DNA of 64,000 nucleotides, taken from contig NC_134020.1 of the NCBI RefSeq assembly GCF_040712315.1, positions 45,803,751 to 45,867,750 of the forward strand, written 5' to 3'. The stretch is from Castanea sativa (lineage: Eukaryota > Streptophyta > Magnoliopsida > Fagales > Fagaceae). The position numbers and the translations under genes were made by a program. The notes under the pieces were generated by a model. That model had not been told where the DNA came from. It searched no databases and saw only the letters and a list, made by a program, of their open reading frames with translations. Shown in pieces: positions 1-12,632 of this stretch (positions are counted from its first letter, which is position 1; the number at the start of each line of letters is the position of its first letter).

Positions 1-1822
1 TCCACAAGCCACACCCATGCGCCCCTCTACCTAGCTTGGACTTCCATCCCCCCCAATCTTCCCCAAACTTAAGGGCTATGACTCTTCTCCAAAGCCTTGT
101 CTCCTCAATCCCAAACCTCCATAACCACTTCCCTAGTAAAGCTTTATTAAAGGTAGTTAATTTCCTTACCCCTAACCCACCATTTTTCAAAGGTGCACAC
201 ACCTTATCCCCTCCCACCAAATGAAGCTTGGATTCCCCCCACAAGAAATCCCTTTGCAACCTCTCAATTTTATTGGCCACATGCGTAGGGATGGTAAAAA
301 GAGACAGATAATAAGTGGGAAGACTAGACAAAGTGCTTTTAAGCAACGTTAGTCTTCCACCTTTTGACAGATACAACTTCTTCCAACCGGCCAACTTACG
401 CTCAAAATTCTCCAAGATAGGATTCCAAACAATAGGGGACTTGAAGGACGCCCCCAAAGGCATACCAAGATAGGTCATAGGCAAAGATCCAATCCGGCAT
501 CCCAAAAGCTCTGCTAAGATATGGATATTAGGAACCTCCCCAATAGGAACCATCTCACTTTTCAGCACATTAACCTTAAGACCTGTCACTGCCTGAAAAC
601 AAAGAAGAAGCATCCGAATATAAAGAATCTGCTCCTCATCAGCATCGCAAAACAGAATCGTGTCATCCGCAAACAATAGATGCGATACACAAACCCCTCC
701 CCCTCGTCTACCGTGAGCCCTAAAACCTCGAATTAAACCAGCCCCTTCAGCTCTTTGCAGCATCTTACTGAGAACCTCCATCAAAACCAAAAACAACATG
801 GGCGACAGCGGGTCCCCTTGTCTCAACCCCCTCGAACTCCCAAAAAAATCAGCCGGGGTCCCATTAAACAACACCGAGAATTGGGCTGTAGATATGCAAG
901 TGCGGATCCACCTACACCACCTCACCCCAAATCCCATTCTCCTCAACAAATCAAGAAGAGTCTCCCAATTTACATGATCATACGCCTTCTCAATATCTAA
1001 TTTGCAGATAACCCCCGGAATCTTACTTTTCACCCTACTATCTACACACTCATTAGCAATGAGAACTGAATCAAGAATCTGTCTACCACCCACAAAACTG
1101 TTCTGAGACTCAGATATCAACTGATCCAAAACCTCTTTCATGCGATTTGCCAGCACCTTGGCCAAAATCTTGTAGACACTCCCCACCAAACTAATAGGTC
1201 TAAAATCTCGAATATTGGAAGCACCATTCTTCTTAGGGATTAAGGCTAGGAACGTTGCATTTAGAGATTTTTCAAACTTACTGTGTTGATAAAACTCTTC
1301 AAACACAGCTAGGACATCTCTTTCCACAGTTCCCCAACACTGGTGATAAAAAGCCAGAGAGAAACCATCAGGACCTGGAGCTTTATCTCCTTCCATCTCT
1401 TTGACAACTCGAAGGACCTCTTCCTTTTCAAACCTCCGTTCAAGCCAGTCCCTCTCCAACCCCTCTATCTGAACAAACTCCAATCCTTCCACGAAAGGCC
1501 TCCACTCCTCAGTCTCCTTGTACAAATTTTTATAAAACTGTACAGCTTGGTCGGCCATCTCGGATTCGTCTTCATAGGTAACCCCATTCACTTCCAACAT
1601 ACTAATATGGTTATACCTTCTCCGAGAATTGGCCATCTTGTGGAAAAATTTGGTATTATTATCTCCTTCCTTAATACAAAGCATCCTCGATTTCTGTCTC
1701 CACGAAATCTCTTCCAAAGAGAGAAGATTCTGAATTTGGGATCTCAACCCAGCCCTCTCACCTAACTCCACTTCAGAAAGACCATGCTCACCTATGTGTT
1801 TTTCTAGTATCAAAAAGGCTCT
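1..1822 (-). mobile_element. LINE (L1-like) reverse transcriptase, 5'-truncated, open frame
   Basis: Read on the minus strand, one frame is open from just after a TAA at 1823-1825 to the left window edge, about 607 codons. It carries the non-LTR reverse-transcriptase blocks in order: [75 protein letters not shown] and the catalytic LLFADD (codons near 661-675). The post-RT region follows ([25 protein letters not shown]). The endonuclease part is missing, so the copy is 5'-truncated, as is usual for LINEs. The zinc-knuckle and 3' tail would lie left of the window. I saw no internal stop or frameshift, which suggests a young insertion. It may sit in an intron of the plus-strand gene whose last exon is at 2960. 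Confidence 0.93.
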
Positions 1823-1825
1823 TTA

Positions 1826-2959
1826 CAAAGTAATTTTGGAGATTTGGATGGAGCTAATAGCTCAATATGAAAATTGCTGCCGACTGTCAAGTATGGGGTG
1901 CAGAGCTCATTTAAATCTTCTCAGTGATTAATCCGTTAATGGGAGATTGAACTAGGTATGGATGGACATCCTGTTTTGAGACCAAAGGTTGACTAGTATC
2001 CCTTTCAAGTGTTGTCTAATTAGCATCTGGTTAAGCATTACAATAAGAATTTTGTTGTCTAACTTGAAGTAAAATGGTTTCTTTTCCTGATTATAGAGGA
2101 GAATTATTTTTAGAGTCCCTAGTATATTCGTCTGCACTTTGCTGTATCATAGTAGAGTACAGCTTGAGGTAGAGTGCTGCTTGAGGAAGTAGATAGATTG
2201 AGCTGTGGAGGTGTTTTTGAGGTAAGTTCAGTTTGCTTACAATCAATTGTGTGCCCAAAATTTCTTTGTAAATACACCAGGAGTTGCAAGTCTAAGGTAG
2301 AGACTTATGTATTATCCCCTTTGTTCACTGGCTCAATATCGTCTTGTTTCTGCTTGATTGTCATGTGGAATGGATCATGCTATAGGATTTTTTTGTGTTT
2401 AGATAGGTTTTACTGTTTTAGTCACAACTTATGTGAATATCTTTTACTTTTAGTTAATAGAGACTTATTGGGGGCGCAAATTGAAAGGATTTAAAATATC
2501 ATTGTTTTAATTTTTTTTTTAAATATTAATGTAAAGAATTTAATTTGAAATCACCCCAAACTATAGAGAAATTATGTAATTTATCCAAGTCTTGGTGCAA
2601 AGAGAGTGTAATCTTTTGCTGCAGAAAGGAAATAACCAATTGGCATCTTGGCGCAATGAGGACTTCTAGGACCAAACTTTTATTATTTAGTATTTAATGT
2701 TTATATCTCTAATCTGTTTGTATAGCAAGCTTAATTGTCTGGTTGCTTCAAAACTATTGGCAATATATCTGTTGACAAAAAGCTGCGACCTAAGTAAGGC
2801 ATTGATGATCGTTCAAATCTATAGAATGATTGGAAAATCACAGATATACCCCCAAAAAAATTGCTTTAGAGGTTGAAATTTTTCATTCAAGTTAAGCAGT
2901 GGTAGCTGGATATATTAGGGAGGTTTCACGATGTGGCCAACATTTATCATTTTTCTCGG
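1826..2959. other. Non-coding stretch, probable intron
   Basis: No convincing coding sequence. A good 5' splice-site match (GAG then GTAAGTTC) lies at 2218-2228, but the possible exon before it has stops in every frame within a few codons of a plausible acceptor. The stretch is most simply read as intron upstream of the terminal exon at 2960. Confidence 0.4.
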
Positions 2960-3122
2960 TTCCCTTGCAGAGTTTAGGCAGAAAAACGCAGGAAAGAAGG
3001 CTGGAGCAGCAAAGGAAAAAGAAGAGAAAAAGAAAAGGAAATTGGAAGAGCTATCACATGATAATGGTGGTGGTGAAAGGGTAGAAAACGAAGACAACCA
3101 GGATGGCACTGGTCATGCCTGA
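2960..3122 (+). CDS. Probable terminal exon of an unrecognised lysine-rich protein
   Basis: A clean acceptor (cttgcag) ends near 2969 and is followed by an open frame to TGA at 3120-3122. The peptide is strongly charged: FRQKNAGKKAGAAKEKEE, then a KKKRKLEEL block, then a Gly/Asn/Asp-rich tail ending GTGHA. It reads like the basic coiled or disordered C-terminus of a nuclear or nucleolar protein. I do not recognise the family. Upstream exons are not visible and may lie left of the window beyond the LINE. The high Lys/Glu composition is also what purine-rich non-coding DNA would give, so this is a moderate call. The T-rich sequence from 3125 would be 3' UTR. Confidence 0.42.
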
Positions 3123-4200
3123 GCGAAAACATTGATTTTTCTTGTTACTAGTTGATTTTTCAGAGGCAAAGATTAATTGTACTTTAATCTTTTTAGTTAA
3201 TACTTAATAGTTGTAGTAGGAAGACTGTATTGAACCATTTCTTTCTTTCTTTCTTTTAGCTGAATTGTATCTAACTATTTCATTTAGCTTCGTTAATATC
3301 TTAAAGTGCCTTCATGTTAGACTTCAAGTGGACATATCCTCCTTTCAAAAAATATTGGACATATCAAAGTACAGCTTTTGAACGTGAATATTTCCACCCT
3401 TGTATTCTCTTCTTTCAAATGATAATTCTATGGTGGCTCTATGCCTTTTCAGAGGTATGATATCCCGCTGATCCTCCTTCAAAGATTATGTAATGCTTTT
3501 CAATTAACAATACTATACAGGAGATATATTAATCCCCTAGCCATTATTGGGATGAGCCCTATGTTTGAGTTTTTTCTATCCTCATGTAAGAGGTGAAGTT
3601 CAAATTCTGTAGTCTACCCCCAGGAAAAGGTAAAGTTCAAATTCTCCAACAAGTCTCTTACCAACTGTGCCAATCTTTAATAGGAATTCTGGGACTTGGA
3701 AATTGCTACAATAATTAAACTTGGATTATAAGTCAGAGCTAAAGGGATCCAAGATGCAACAATAAGGAATTCTCCCTATCAGGTCGTCCATTTTAAATTA
3801 GGAAAAAGGCATAAGAGCTCTAAGGAAATATATGAGGTCTGTATGTCGGAAGCCCTCGCTAAGAAAAGAACTGCATCAATGGATGCTGTCAAGAATGCTG
3901 CACAAGCTGCAGTAGTCCTGTTCTAAGAAATGGACTGTTAGCAGAATCGTGCTAGAAGCTGTTGGCTGGGGAATTTGAGGATTGCCTTGATGAGCAAAAA
4001 AAAATACTACAATTGAAAAGTTGATAGGAGAATTGACAAAAGACATGTCCAAGCCCCCATGGACCCATTGTATTATCCGTACTTTAGATTGTATTGTTAT
4101 TAGGGTTTAACTTGTGTCCAGTAAATTGGAGCATTAAATAGGAAACAAATGACACCTATCCAAAAATGGTCACATGTCAATTGCTCTGGTACACTGGACA
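3123..4200. other. Intergenic spacer between converging genes
   Basis: AT-rich sequence between the possible plus-strand terminal exon and the 3' end of the minus-strand RRM gene. It probably holds both 3' UTRs. No protein-like frame, RNA gene or clear transposon was seen. Confidence 0.5.
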
Positions 4201-4630
4201 AAAGCTTTTGCCCTTGTTACGCTATTGTTCTGTGGTTGAACTGTAAACAAGGTTAACAAGTCTATAATTTACCCTTAACATGCCCTAAGCCAAACTGATA
4301 TTGGCAAACTACGTATGCTAATAAAATGGGCATTGGTATGTGCTATCCTTGTGGAGGAAGACAGAATCCAAGAGAAAAAAAAATTATATATATATATATA
4401 TAAGCAGAAAGTACTGAAGGCTGAAGGCTTATAAATCAAAATTAAAACAGAATAAAACAGCTTAACAAAACTAACAAATGTCAAGTGTAATAATCACTGA
4501 CAAAGTACAATAATACCACTACACGCTTCAATGAAGAAGATGACACTGTTAAATTCAGATATTGAATGATCTTAAGGTTTGACATTAACACACACTTTCT
4601 GATGTATAATTCTTAGCAGTTAACCTGCAA

Positions 4631-7600
4631 CTAATATGGGCGATACCTGCGCCCATGACCACCATCATTACTGTGCCTTCCCCTACTTGAACTGCCACTA
4701 CTCTTGCTGCCACTCCCACCCCCACCACCCCCACCCCCACCCCCACCCCCACCCCTGCCACCTCCTCTTGGATGTGAAGGTGGAGTATGTGGCTGTGTTC
4801 CTGGCTGTTGCCTGCAAGGATAAGAAGAAAATGGACCATCAATCTCCAGGTACAACAATTAGGATGTCACATAAAGTAATTCATATTTCTCCATTTATAT
4901 CCAAGTCTTGAGAATTACAAGTACACTTGAAATATCAATTATCGACTCACTTAAAGGCGTGTCAGCCAATAAATTTGTAATTTATGCTATTTGATACCAA
5001 CCAACCATTTATTTTGCTAACATATGGAACTAAAAAGACCATGAAAGTGGAGGTTCAATAAACCTTATTGTGGGCCATAAACAGCTGTAGCCCCTAAAAT
5101 TCACGTCACCAGTCTCTGTTTGGTAGCAAATCAATCATACAGTGCACTTAAAAGTTTGATTGGAAAACTAGTATCCTTTTGGATTGTAGAAGGGAGGGGA
5201 AAGGAGAGGAAATTTGTCAAATTCGTCAAATGAGCTAATCAAAGAAATATTATTGTTTCCTATTCTTTATGTGGTTTCCAAGATCCAAATAGCCTAACAT
5301 TTTTCATGAGAAAATAAACAGACCTAATCCTGGAGGAGAAATGGCTCCAAAAATTGCCTCAGTTCATGCAAAGTAGATATAGGCTTCTTATAAAAAGCAT
5401 CAGAAAGAATAAAGTGACCAACTGGCCTAGTGGGTCTTCACAACATGCTATGCAAGTACTAGGCATTAAGAGGAAGATCATATCAAAAGCAAAAGACCTG
5501 AAGTTGAGACTCATAGAGCATTAGTTTATGGGTCCAATGGATTGAAGAAAGACTCCCAGTCCAAATTTCTGATGTAATGACACCAGAATCTGCGTAGAGG
5601 AGTTTTAAGATACCTTTATACAAGGCCAATGAGTTCTACCTCCACTAGAACCCCCTCCCCTCCCCTCCCCTTATAAGTTTTAGGTGGAGGGTGAGATTGT
5701 AGCTTCAAGACTCAATGGGTGTGTGTATAACTTACCCCACCAAAAAAAAAAAACTCTCATATGAGGCTCATTGTAATGCTACAATCCTAACCCCCATTTA
5801 GTCCCAAGAGGAGAGGAAAGGGACAATCCAAGCACTTAATTACGCATCATTTTAATCTTGGGAATTCATCTAATTAGAAATCAAAACCCTAGTCACATGA
5901 CCTTCTAAAGAGACCAAAAACGTTGATCTCTCTATAAAACTGTAAATTAGAGAAAAATACATAAACAAAAATTTCCAAGTGGGTCACAGTCAAGTTTTAC
6001 CTGGTATAGTCCTTTATTAATAATACACTAGTCAATAACTTCTTATATTGGATTTCTATTTATATTCTTTTTGATAAGTAGAATGTAGAAATCATATATG
6101 GGATTTATACTGTGACAATCCCACTATCAAATTATATAATCTCCTCATGCTTAACATGCACCTCAAATTTCATATCAATCACATGCCATTTACCATCCAA
6201 TCAATAAATTCGTGTTTGTTTGTGCTCACACATGCATGCATTTGTGTGTGTGGACCCCCAAATTTCATATCAATTAGATGTTATTTACCATTGCATGTGT
6301 GTGTATCAGATTTCATATCAATCAAATGTCATTTACTCATTTACCAACCAATCGATAAATTCGTGTGTGCGGGTGAGCTGTCCAAGCATGTGCGTTTGTG
6401 GGTGTGTGTGTGTGTGTGTAAAAAACAGTTATAATGAAACTCATAATAACTAGATAACCAAATCTAATAAACCAAAGGCCCATTGGGCTTTCTTAGGCTT
6501 CTTAGATCTGCATCACTAAATAAGTCGATTACTTGCCCAAGCAGTGAATCGCAATGGATACTAAAGCTGTTAAAATTGGACAAGAGAGAAGGAATTTACA
6601 TGAAAAAAAATTGCAGATGCATAATTAATAATGTACTATCTGTAAGAATAAGTCTGACTATAGCATGGAAGTGCTTACAGAACATATCCGATCCGTCCAT
6701 CAGGCAAAAGCATTGGCATCATTGCCAAACCAGAAGGAGTTGGTCCCCTCCCATACATCATGGGCTGCAAAACATGTCCAAGTATCAGCAAAAATCTAGA
6801 TTTGTCAATTACAAGTGTAAAATGTAAACAAGATGAGCAAAATTTATTGCAGTGGTACTCAACAGCAAAGCACATATATAATATGTAATAGGCTAATAGC
6901 ACTGTTTAAAGACCAATAACAAGTGATTTCATTTTTTTATTTCATATTATATATATGATAGAAATTTCCATCCTAAAGACACCACACTACAAGGGAAGTC
7001 CTTGGGTCGAGTCTTTGTGAGTTCATCCCAAACAAAGAGAACCCCTCCCCAACACACACACACACACACATACACAAATGAATGAAACCCCTCACCCAGC
7101 CTCTAAGAGAACTCCAACAACATAAAGTACATATACTTGTTATGTGTGTGGGAGAGTGTGTGGCCCAAAGACAACTATCTCACAACGTATTGTGATGCCA
7201 ACACCAAAAAAAATAAAGAGGAATGAAACCCCCCACCCAGCCCCAAAGAGAACTCTAACAACATAAAGGATATATAATACATGTATACATAAATAAATGC
7301 GTGTATAAGTAGCATAGGAGAAGCGGTTAAGCAGGCTTACTTCTCAACTTTAAAATGACCAAATGTAAGACACCAGCACATTTTCTCAATTACAGGCCTT
7401 GTATAAATAGGCAGAGTGTAATTCCTATGAAAACTCCAAATTGTTATCTACTTGACTCTTTTTTGGGTGGGATTGGAAGAGAGAGAGAGGGGGGGGTGGG
7501 GGGGGGGGGTGTGTTCAACTATCACCCCAAACTTTCTCAATTGCCGCTATGTCAAGTAACAAGTCTCTTGGGATTCAACCAAAGGGGCCTGGCTAGAACA

Positions 7601-8472
7601 CGCTTTCGAAATGCAGCTTAAGAGCCCTAGAGCAGAAATTGCATCACTTTACTTTAAATTTATCAATGTAAATATATGAGGAGCGTATTGATGAGCTACT
7701 AGATATTTTTGTGAATTTTTTTAATGAAATACAAATTTTAAGTATTTACTATATTCATTGGAACATTTTCTTGAAGTTCCTTGGTTCTAGCCTACAAAAA
7801 GGTGTTTTGGGCGCATAAGAGAGATCCGTCATGATGGTGGTTATTAGACACATTGCTCTTTGCCTCTCTATTCCCACGTGCTCTTCTTATCTTTGCTTCA
7901 TTTCCCAAACCATCATCTTATTTCTTCTAGTCTAATTATTTGCTATCTTCAACTCTCATGATAATGAGAGAAATAATTACCAAAAAGCAAGGGGGAAAAA
8001 AGATAGTGAGGTTCTTTGAAGACTTTTCTAATGTTAAGTTACACATGCACCCAGCAAGTGTTGAGCCCACAATGTAATTCTCCACCATACTTTTACAAGT
8101 AAAGAAGGCAGCATTTAAACTAGAGTTCATTAACAATCAGAAGACCTTATTAGCCACCATTGTTTCTTACATACTATTCTCTCTAAAATCCTTTTCTTTT
8201 CCTCATACCCACCACCAATCATCTTGGAAGACTGCATTGCATCGTCACCCTCCCATTTTTTCCCATTCCTACTTCTTATCCTTGGATGCACAGATATGGC
8301 CATTCGATTCAGGAAACAACACAGCATGAATACGGTGGGGAGACGAAGTAAAGAGATATACATTTATAATATGTGTGCCAACAAATTCCTTAACCAGTTC
8401 TATTAATCAGAATGCAAGTCAAAAACAGAAACTTCTTTTATTTTTGATAAGTAAAAAACAGAAACTTCTTCC

Positions 8473-8523
<51 letters not shown>

Positions 8524-11500
8524 CTTATCCTAGTCTTCTGTTTCCTTTCTAAGAGGTCCCCTCTCTATATATATAAAGTCCCTATACTTTTTTATAATAA
8601 CATGAAGAACCTCATTTGGAGAAGGTATATAGGAGTTGCTATAAATATCTTTTACATAGACCAAACAAAAAAAGCCCTCATTTTCTAAAGTAGATATTAC
8701 AAGATTTTCCTGCATATTGTATTGTAGTGTCTTTAAATATTTTTCTTACCTATCAAAAACAAAAGGTAGATATTACAAGCTTTCCCAATCTGTGTCTTGG
8801 CCCTTCTTGACCATATCAAAAACATTTTCATGATGATTCATTCACTTCACTTACTCTTTTTTTAATTGCAAAGTTATATATTCACCCAGTGGAACTTGAT
8901 CCACGCCTCCCCCTTGATCCCATTATTGTAGGAGGAAGAACGTGCCATCCAGCTGAAGGTCATTGGCAGTTATCACACTTTTTTTTAGATGATAATAGTA
9001 AAGAACTTCAGAGTATTTGTGTATTCATTTCATATATAAAGTTGTCCAAGGCACTCTGAGACCCTACTAAGGCTTGAAGCCAACGCAAGAAAACAAGCAT
9101 GCATCGATAGAAACAAAGGGTACTCTAGAAGATTTGCTTGGGGCTGTTCACTTTAACTTAATCAGCTGGTATCTTGAAATCTCTTTGCTTGAGGGGGTGA
9201 GCGTGGAAACTTCTGAGAGAGCGCTTCACAAAAGAGATCCTTAGATCTTTTAAAACATCTTCTTTTTGGTATTTTATTTCAGTGGGCTCGTATTTGGGGT
9301 CTTACACAATGTATTTTAATTTCTGCTTTCTACAATCTGTTAGCTGTTAGCTTTAGCTCTTGAGCTTCTTGTATTTTCTCCATGTCCAAAGTGTTCATCA
9401 TCGTGAACACAATGTTCATTTTTTCAATAAAAGTTTTATTACCTATATAAAAAAAAATGGAAAGTTCAAGCTTTTTTTTTTTTTTTTTAATTTATCACAA
9501 CTGAGCACATTAGGATTGTATGAAAGCATCCGAATTTTTAGCATGTTCACCCTAAGAGTTTACATCCACCTCACAAAGAGAGGCAAATTTAAATAAAATC
9601 AATAAAACAGACTGCAACTTTTGAATCAGAACTACCAACATATTTTATCAGGCTATGACCTAAAAGTAATGTACAAAAGCAACAATAAATATTCATGTAA
9701 AACACTTAAATCATGACAGTTACTGAACAAGGCTCAGAACTGATATTATGTACATAAATATTCGCTTTATAAGAAAGAACATGCACAAATGAGTAGAGTG
9801 GCGCATTTAAACAGTACTCACCTGTGCAAAGCCTGTGGCACCATATCCTGCACCACCATATCCTGCACCAAGAGCACCATAGGGACCACCAACCAAACCA
9901 TAACCAACACGAGGTGGATAACTTGGAAGCAGTCCTGCCTTCTGTGAATTTGATCCTCCAGACTTTTGATCTGCCTGTGGTTTTGCAAGAGAACACTCCA
10001 AAACTTGGCCTGAAAATCAGAACAAAGCATGCAATGTGAATGACTAATTTAATTTTGTTTGAAAAAAGTAAAATGCATTAAGAAACAAATGAATGATCAC
10101 CATCAAGTTCATATTTTTCTGTATTCTTCAGCGCCTTCATGGCACTTGACCTCTCCCCAAAATGTACAAAACCTATTCTACTTTTTTCCTGTCCAGATTT
10201 TGCGGGTGGCAGAACCACTTTTGTGATTTTCCCATGATGTTCAAATAGCTTCTTTAGCTGGTCTTGGGTAACATTCTTCGGTAAATTCTTCACATATACT
10301 GCCTTCACCTGTACAATACAAGCTTAAGTTCTTCAAGAGCAATACCCCAACAATAGACTGCAATGAAATTCAACTACCACCAGATCCTGAAAACTAGTTT
10401 AGAACAAAGAAGACAAAAGTCTGAAATATTTGAACAACTACTAAAAGATAGTCATGTGAACCAGGCACAGATCATAGGTCATACAATACAATAAGCGTAT
10501 GTTATCCCCTAAAAAGTCACCTGTCAAGTTCCTCCTCAGGGCTATTATCAGGGGGGGAAGAGCCAGCTGATTTATTATTCTAATTTATCGGTACTATCTC
10601 CTTGTACTTTTTCCAATAGTGAATTTTTAGAAGCGGCAATCTCATTACATGCAACTCCTACAGATCTAATGAACTACATAACTTAATATTATTTACCAAT
10701 ATCCTCTTCTAACATTTTTGTTTTCCATGTGCCCACTAAGATGGATACTTATAGAACTGATATAGGACATTATTGGCAGAAATCGGAGATAGCAGAAAAC
10801 AAAGAAGAACAGGAGAAATCCCAGGCTTCACCATCTAGAATCTGCCTAAACCTTAGGCTTCACCACCAAGCTTAGAGAAACATCTTTAATAAAAATAAAA
10901 AAATTATTCAAATTCTACTGCTTCAACCATTCCTAGAGCCTCTTTCATAAATGTTTCAAGGATTACATTAAGCCACAATTACATCCCCTAAAATCATTTG
11001 ATTAAATCCTCAACAACTTCATTCAACAAAAAAGAAAAGGAAGAAGAAAAAATATTTTTGAAGCTTGCACCCGTCACCAATGTCAAGCATTGACAATGGC
11101 ATTGATGTTCCCAATGGCAGAGGGTGGGGGGGAGGCATGCCTCCCACCCAAAAAAAAAATCTGGCTCGGTTCCAGTTACTTTAACTGAAATAGTTGGTCC
11201 TCAAGTATGGACAGGAAGCTATGACTTTTATATAAACGAAGGAAAAAAGTTACAAGACCTGTGAAGCAGCAGAAGAATCAGCATTTTTAGGGTCAGCCCA
11301 GCTCACAGTTGGGGCATTATCACCTAGCTTAAATTTGGGATTCATCATCTTCTGCCTTGAATATTCAGCACATGCATGGTTATGGTAGTCAACAAAAGCA
11401 AAGCCCCGGTTATTGCTTGGATTCTTTGCATCCTGTGACCAAGAGTTTAATAAATTGAGTACAAGACACTTGTATATGGCAGAAAAGAACAAAACCACTG

Positions 11501-12632
11501 GCTGTGGTAATATATAAATTTTTTAAAGGCACTGGGAATTCTGAAAATAAACAAAAATGAAATAAATGATCTCAACTATCAATAATAACTACCCTAAAGA
11601 CATATAACTAGTTCATACTGACCTTAACAAGTTCCACAGCAGTAACTCCAGGCCCAACTTCCATGACAACCTTCCTTAGATCCTGCTCTCCCCAGCTTCT
11701 AGGAACATTACCAATGAACAAACGGTGCTTTGCTTGAGATGTTGAACATTTTATTTTTTTCCCCTGGAGAGAGTTTACACAAAAGCATTCAACAATTGCA
11801 GCATACATAAATAACAGCAAATGGCCATAATAATAATAATAATAGAAACCTTTAAAAAGCTCTAAGGAGTACTTATATTAATCTTTAAGCTAACAATAAT
11901 AATTTTAAATCAAATTCAATTTTCAACTTGCCAATAAGTCCTCAGCTTATGTGGGGAAAAAGGCAATAAGAAATGATGCACAAAAGGTTTTGTTACCTTG
12001 AATTCAGTACTATTCAGCTCATCAATGGCTTTAGAAGCTAATTCTGCACTTCTAAAGGTCACAAATGCAAAGCCCTTGTTCTCACCAGAATCTTTGCCCT
12101 TCATAATCCGAACCTGTTGTCACAGACCATAGTGGCATTGATATAAATCTTCACAAAAGGAACTTACAAGATTGCTTTCTATAGAAATGGAGCTAACCTC
12201 TGTAACTTCCCCTATAGATCCACAAAAAAGCTCCAAGTCCTCCTCTGAAGCATCATGGGGAATGCCACCTATGTACACTTCAGAACCATGTGGAGGAAGG
12301 GCAAGAAGTTCAGCATGTTTTTTTTTCTCGTCCTCATCTTCAACCTTCATCTCATCATCAGCTCCATTGGCATTATCGGTATCCTCTTCTTCTACTTCTT
12401 CCACCTCCTCCTCCTCCTCTTCTTCTTCCTCCTCTACTTCTTCCACCTCTTCTTCTATTTCTTCAACTTCCTCTTCTTCCTCTACTTCTTCATACTCAAC
12501 CTCTTCTTCCATCACCTCCTCGGGATCATTGTCCTCATCAAGATCAACTTTCTCATCAGACTCAACTGGCTTTTCAGGTTCACTTGGCTTTTCCACTTCA
12601 ACTGGCTTAGCATTTGCCCTTGTCCGTGGCAT
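4631..12632 (-). CDS. LIF2: hnRNP Q/R-like protein with three RRMs (LIF2-like)
   Basis: Coding exons on the minus strand: 12632-12198, 12113-11997, 11763-11623, 11432-11259, 10308-10101, 10009-9822, 6764-6679 and 4811-4631. All introns are GT-AG and the phases join to 509 aa. Residues 1-110 are an acidic Glu-rich tail (MPRTRANAKPVEVEKPSE then long Glu runs). RRM1 is at about 117-190 (VYIGGI, KGFAFVTF), RRM2 at about 197-277 (LFIGNV, RGFAFVDY) and RRM3 at about 292-372 (VYVKNL, RIGFVHF). The tail is Gly/Tyr-rich, then Met/Pro-rich (MMYGRGPTPSG, LLPDGRIGYVL), then a 13-Gly run, ending GRRYRPY. This architecture matches Arabidopsis LIF2, an LHP1-interacting hnRNP Q-type factor in chromatin-linked gene control and pre-mRNA binding. 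That role is inferred from homology. Introns 6 (3.06 kb) and 7 (1.87 kb) are large and full of SSRs and a SINE. Confidence 0.95.
4713..4754 (-). repeat. G-rich hexamer run encoding poly-Gly in the last LIF2-like exon
   Basis: On the coding strand GGT and GGG codons alternate to give 13 glycines after an RGGGR motif (residues about 470-482). The strand has many runs of five G separated by single T, a pattern able to form G-quadruplexes in DNA or mRNA. Because it is a hexanucleotide microsatellite, its length should vary between alleles. Confidence 0.85.
5623..5753 (+). mobile_element. tRNA-derived SINE-like element with poly(A)
   Basis: About 130 bp beginning AAGGCCAATGAGTTCTACC, with a central TATAAGTTTTAGGTGGAGGG, a degenerate B-box-like GCTTCAAGACTCA and an A-rich end at 5742-5753. 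The order matches tRNA-derived SINEs common in dicot introns. It sits in intron 7 of the LIF2-like gene. No target-site duplication was confirmed, so the call is moderate. Confidence 0.5.
6402..6419 (+). repeat. (GT)n microsatellite
   Basis: GT dinucleotide run in intron 7 of the LIF2-like gene, in a wider GT/CA-rich stretch (6230-6420) with repeated TTTCATATCAAT phrases. Confidence 0.85.
7480..7513 (+). repeat. GA run followed by a G homopolymer
   Basis: A short GA repeat grades into more than 20 G residues broken by single T residues, in intron 6 of the LIF2-like gene. Such runs are polymorphic and prone to sequencing error. Confidence 0.85.
8478..8520 (+). repeat. (CT)n microsatellite
   Basis: About 21 uninterrupted CT units in intron 6 of the LIF2-like gene. 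A TTTTTGATAAGTA motif that resembles a reverse-complement retroposon 3' tail occurs just upstream at about 8441. Confidence 0.92.

Noticed and set aside
2174..2494. 106-codon plus-strand frame with a good donor at 2221
   Set aside because: The part before the donor (LLEEVDRLSCGGVFE) would need a weak acceptor with no pyrimidine tract, and the rest has intron-like composition.
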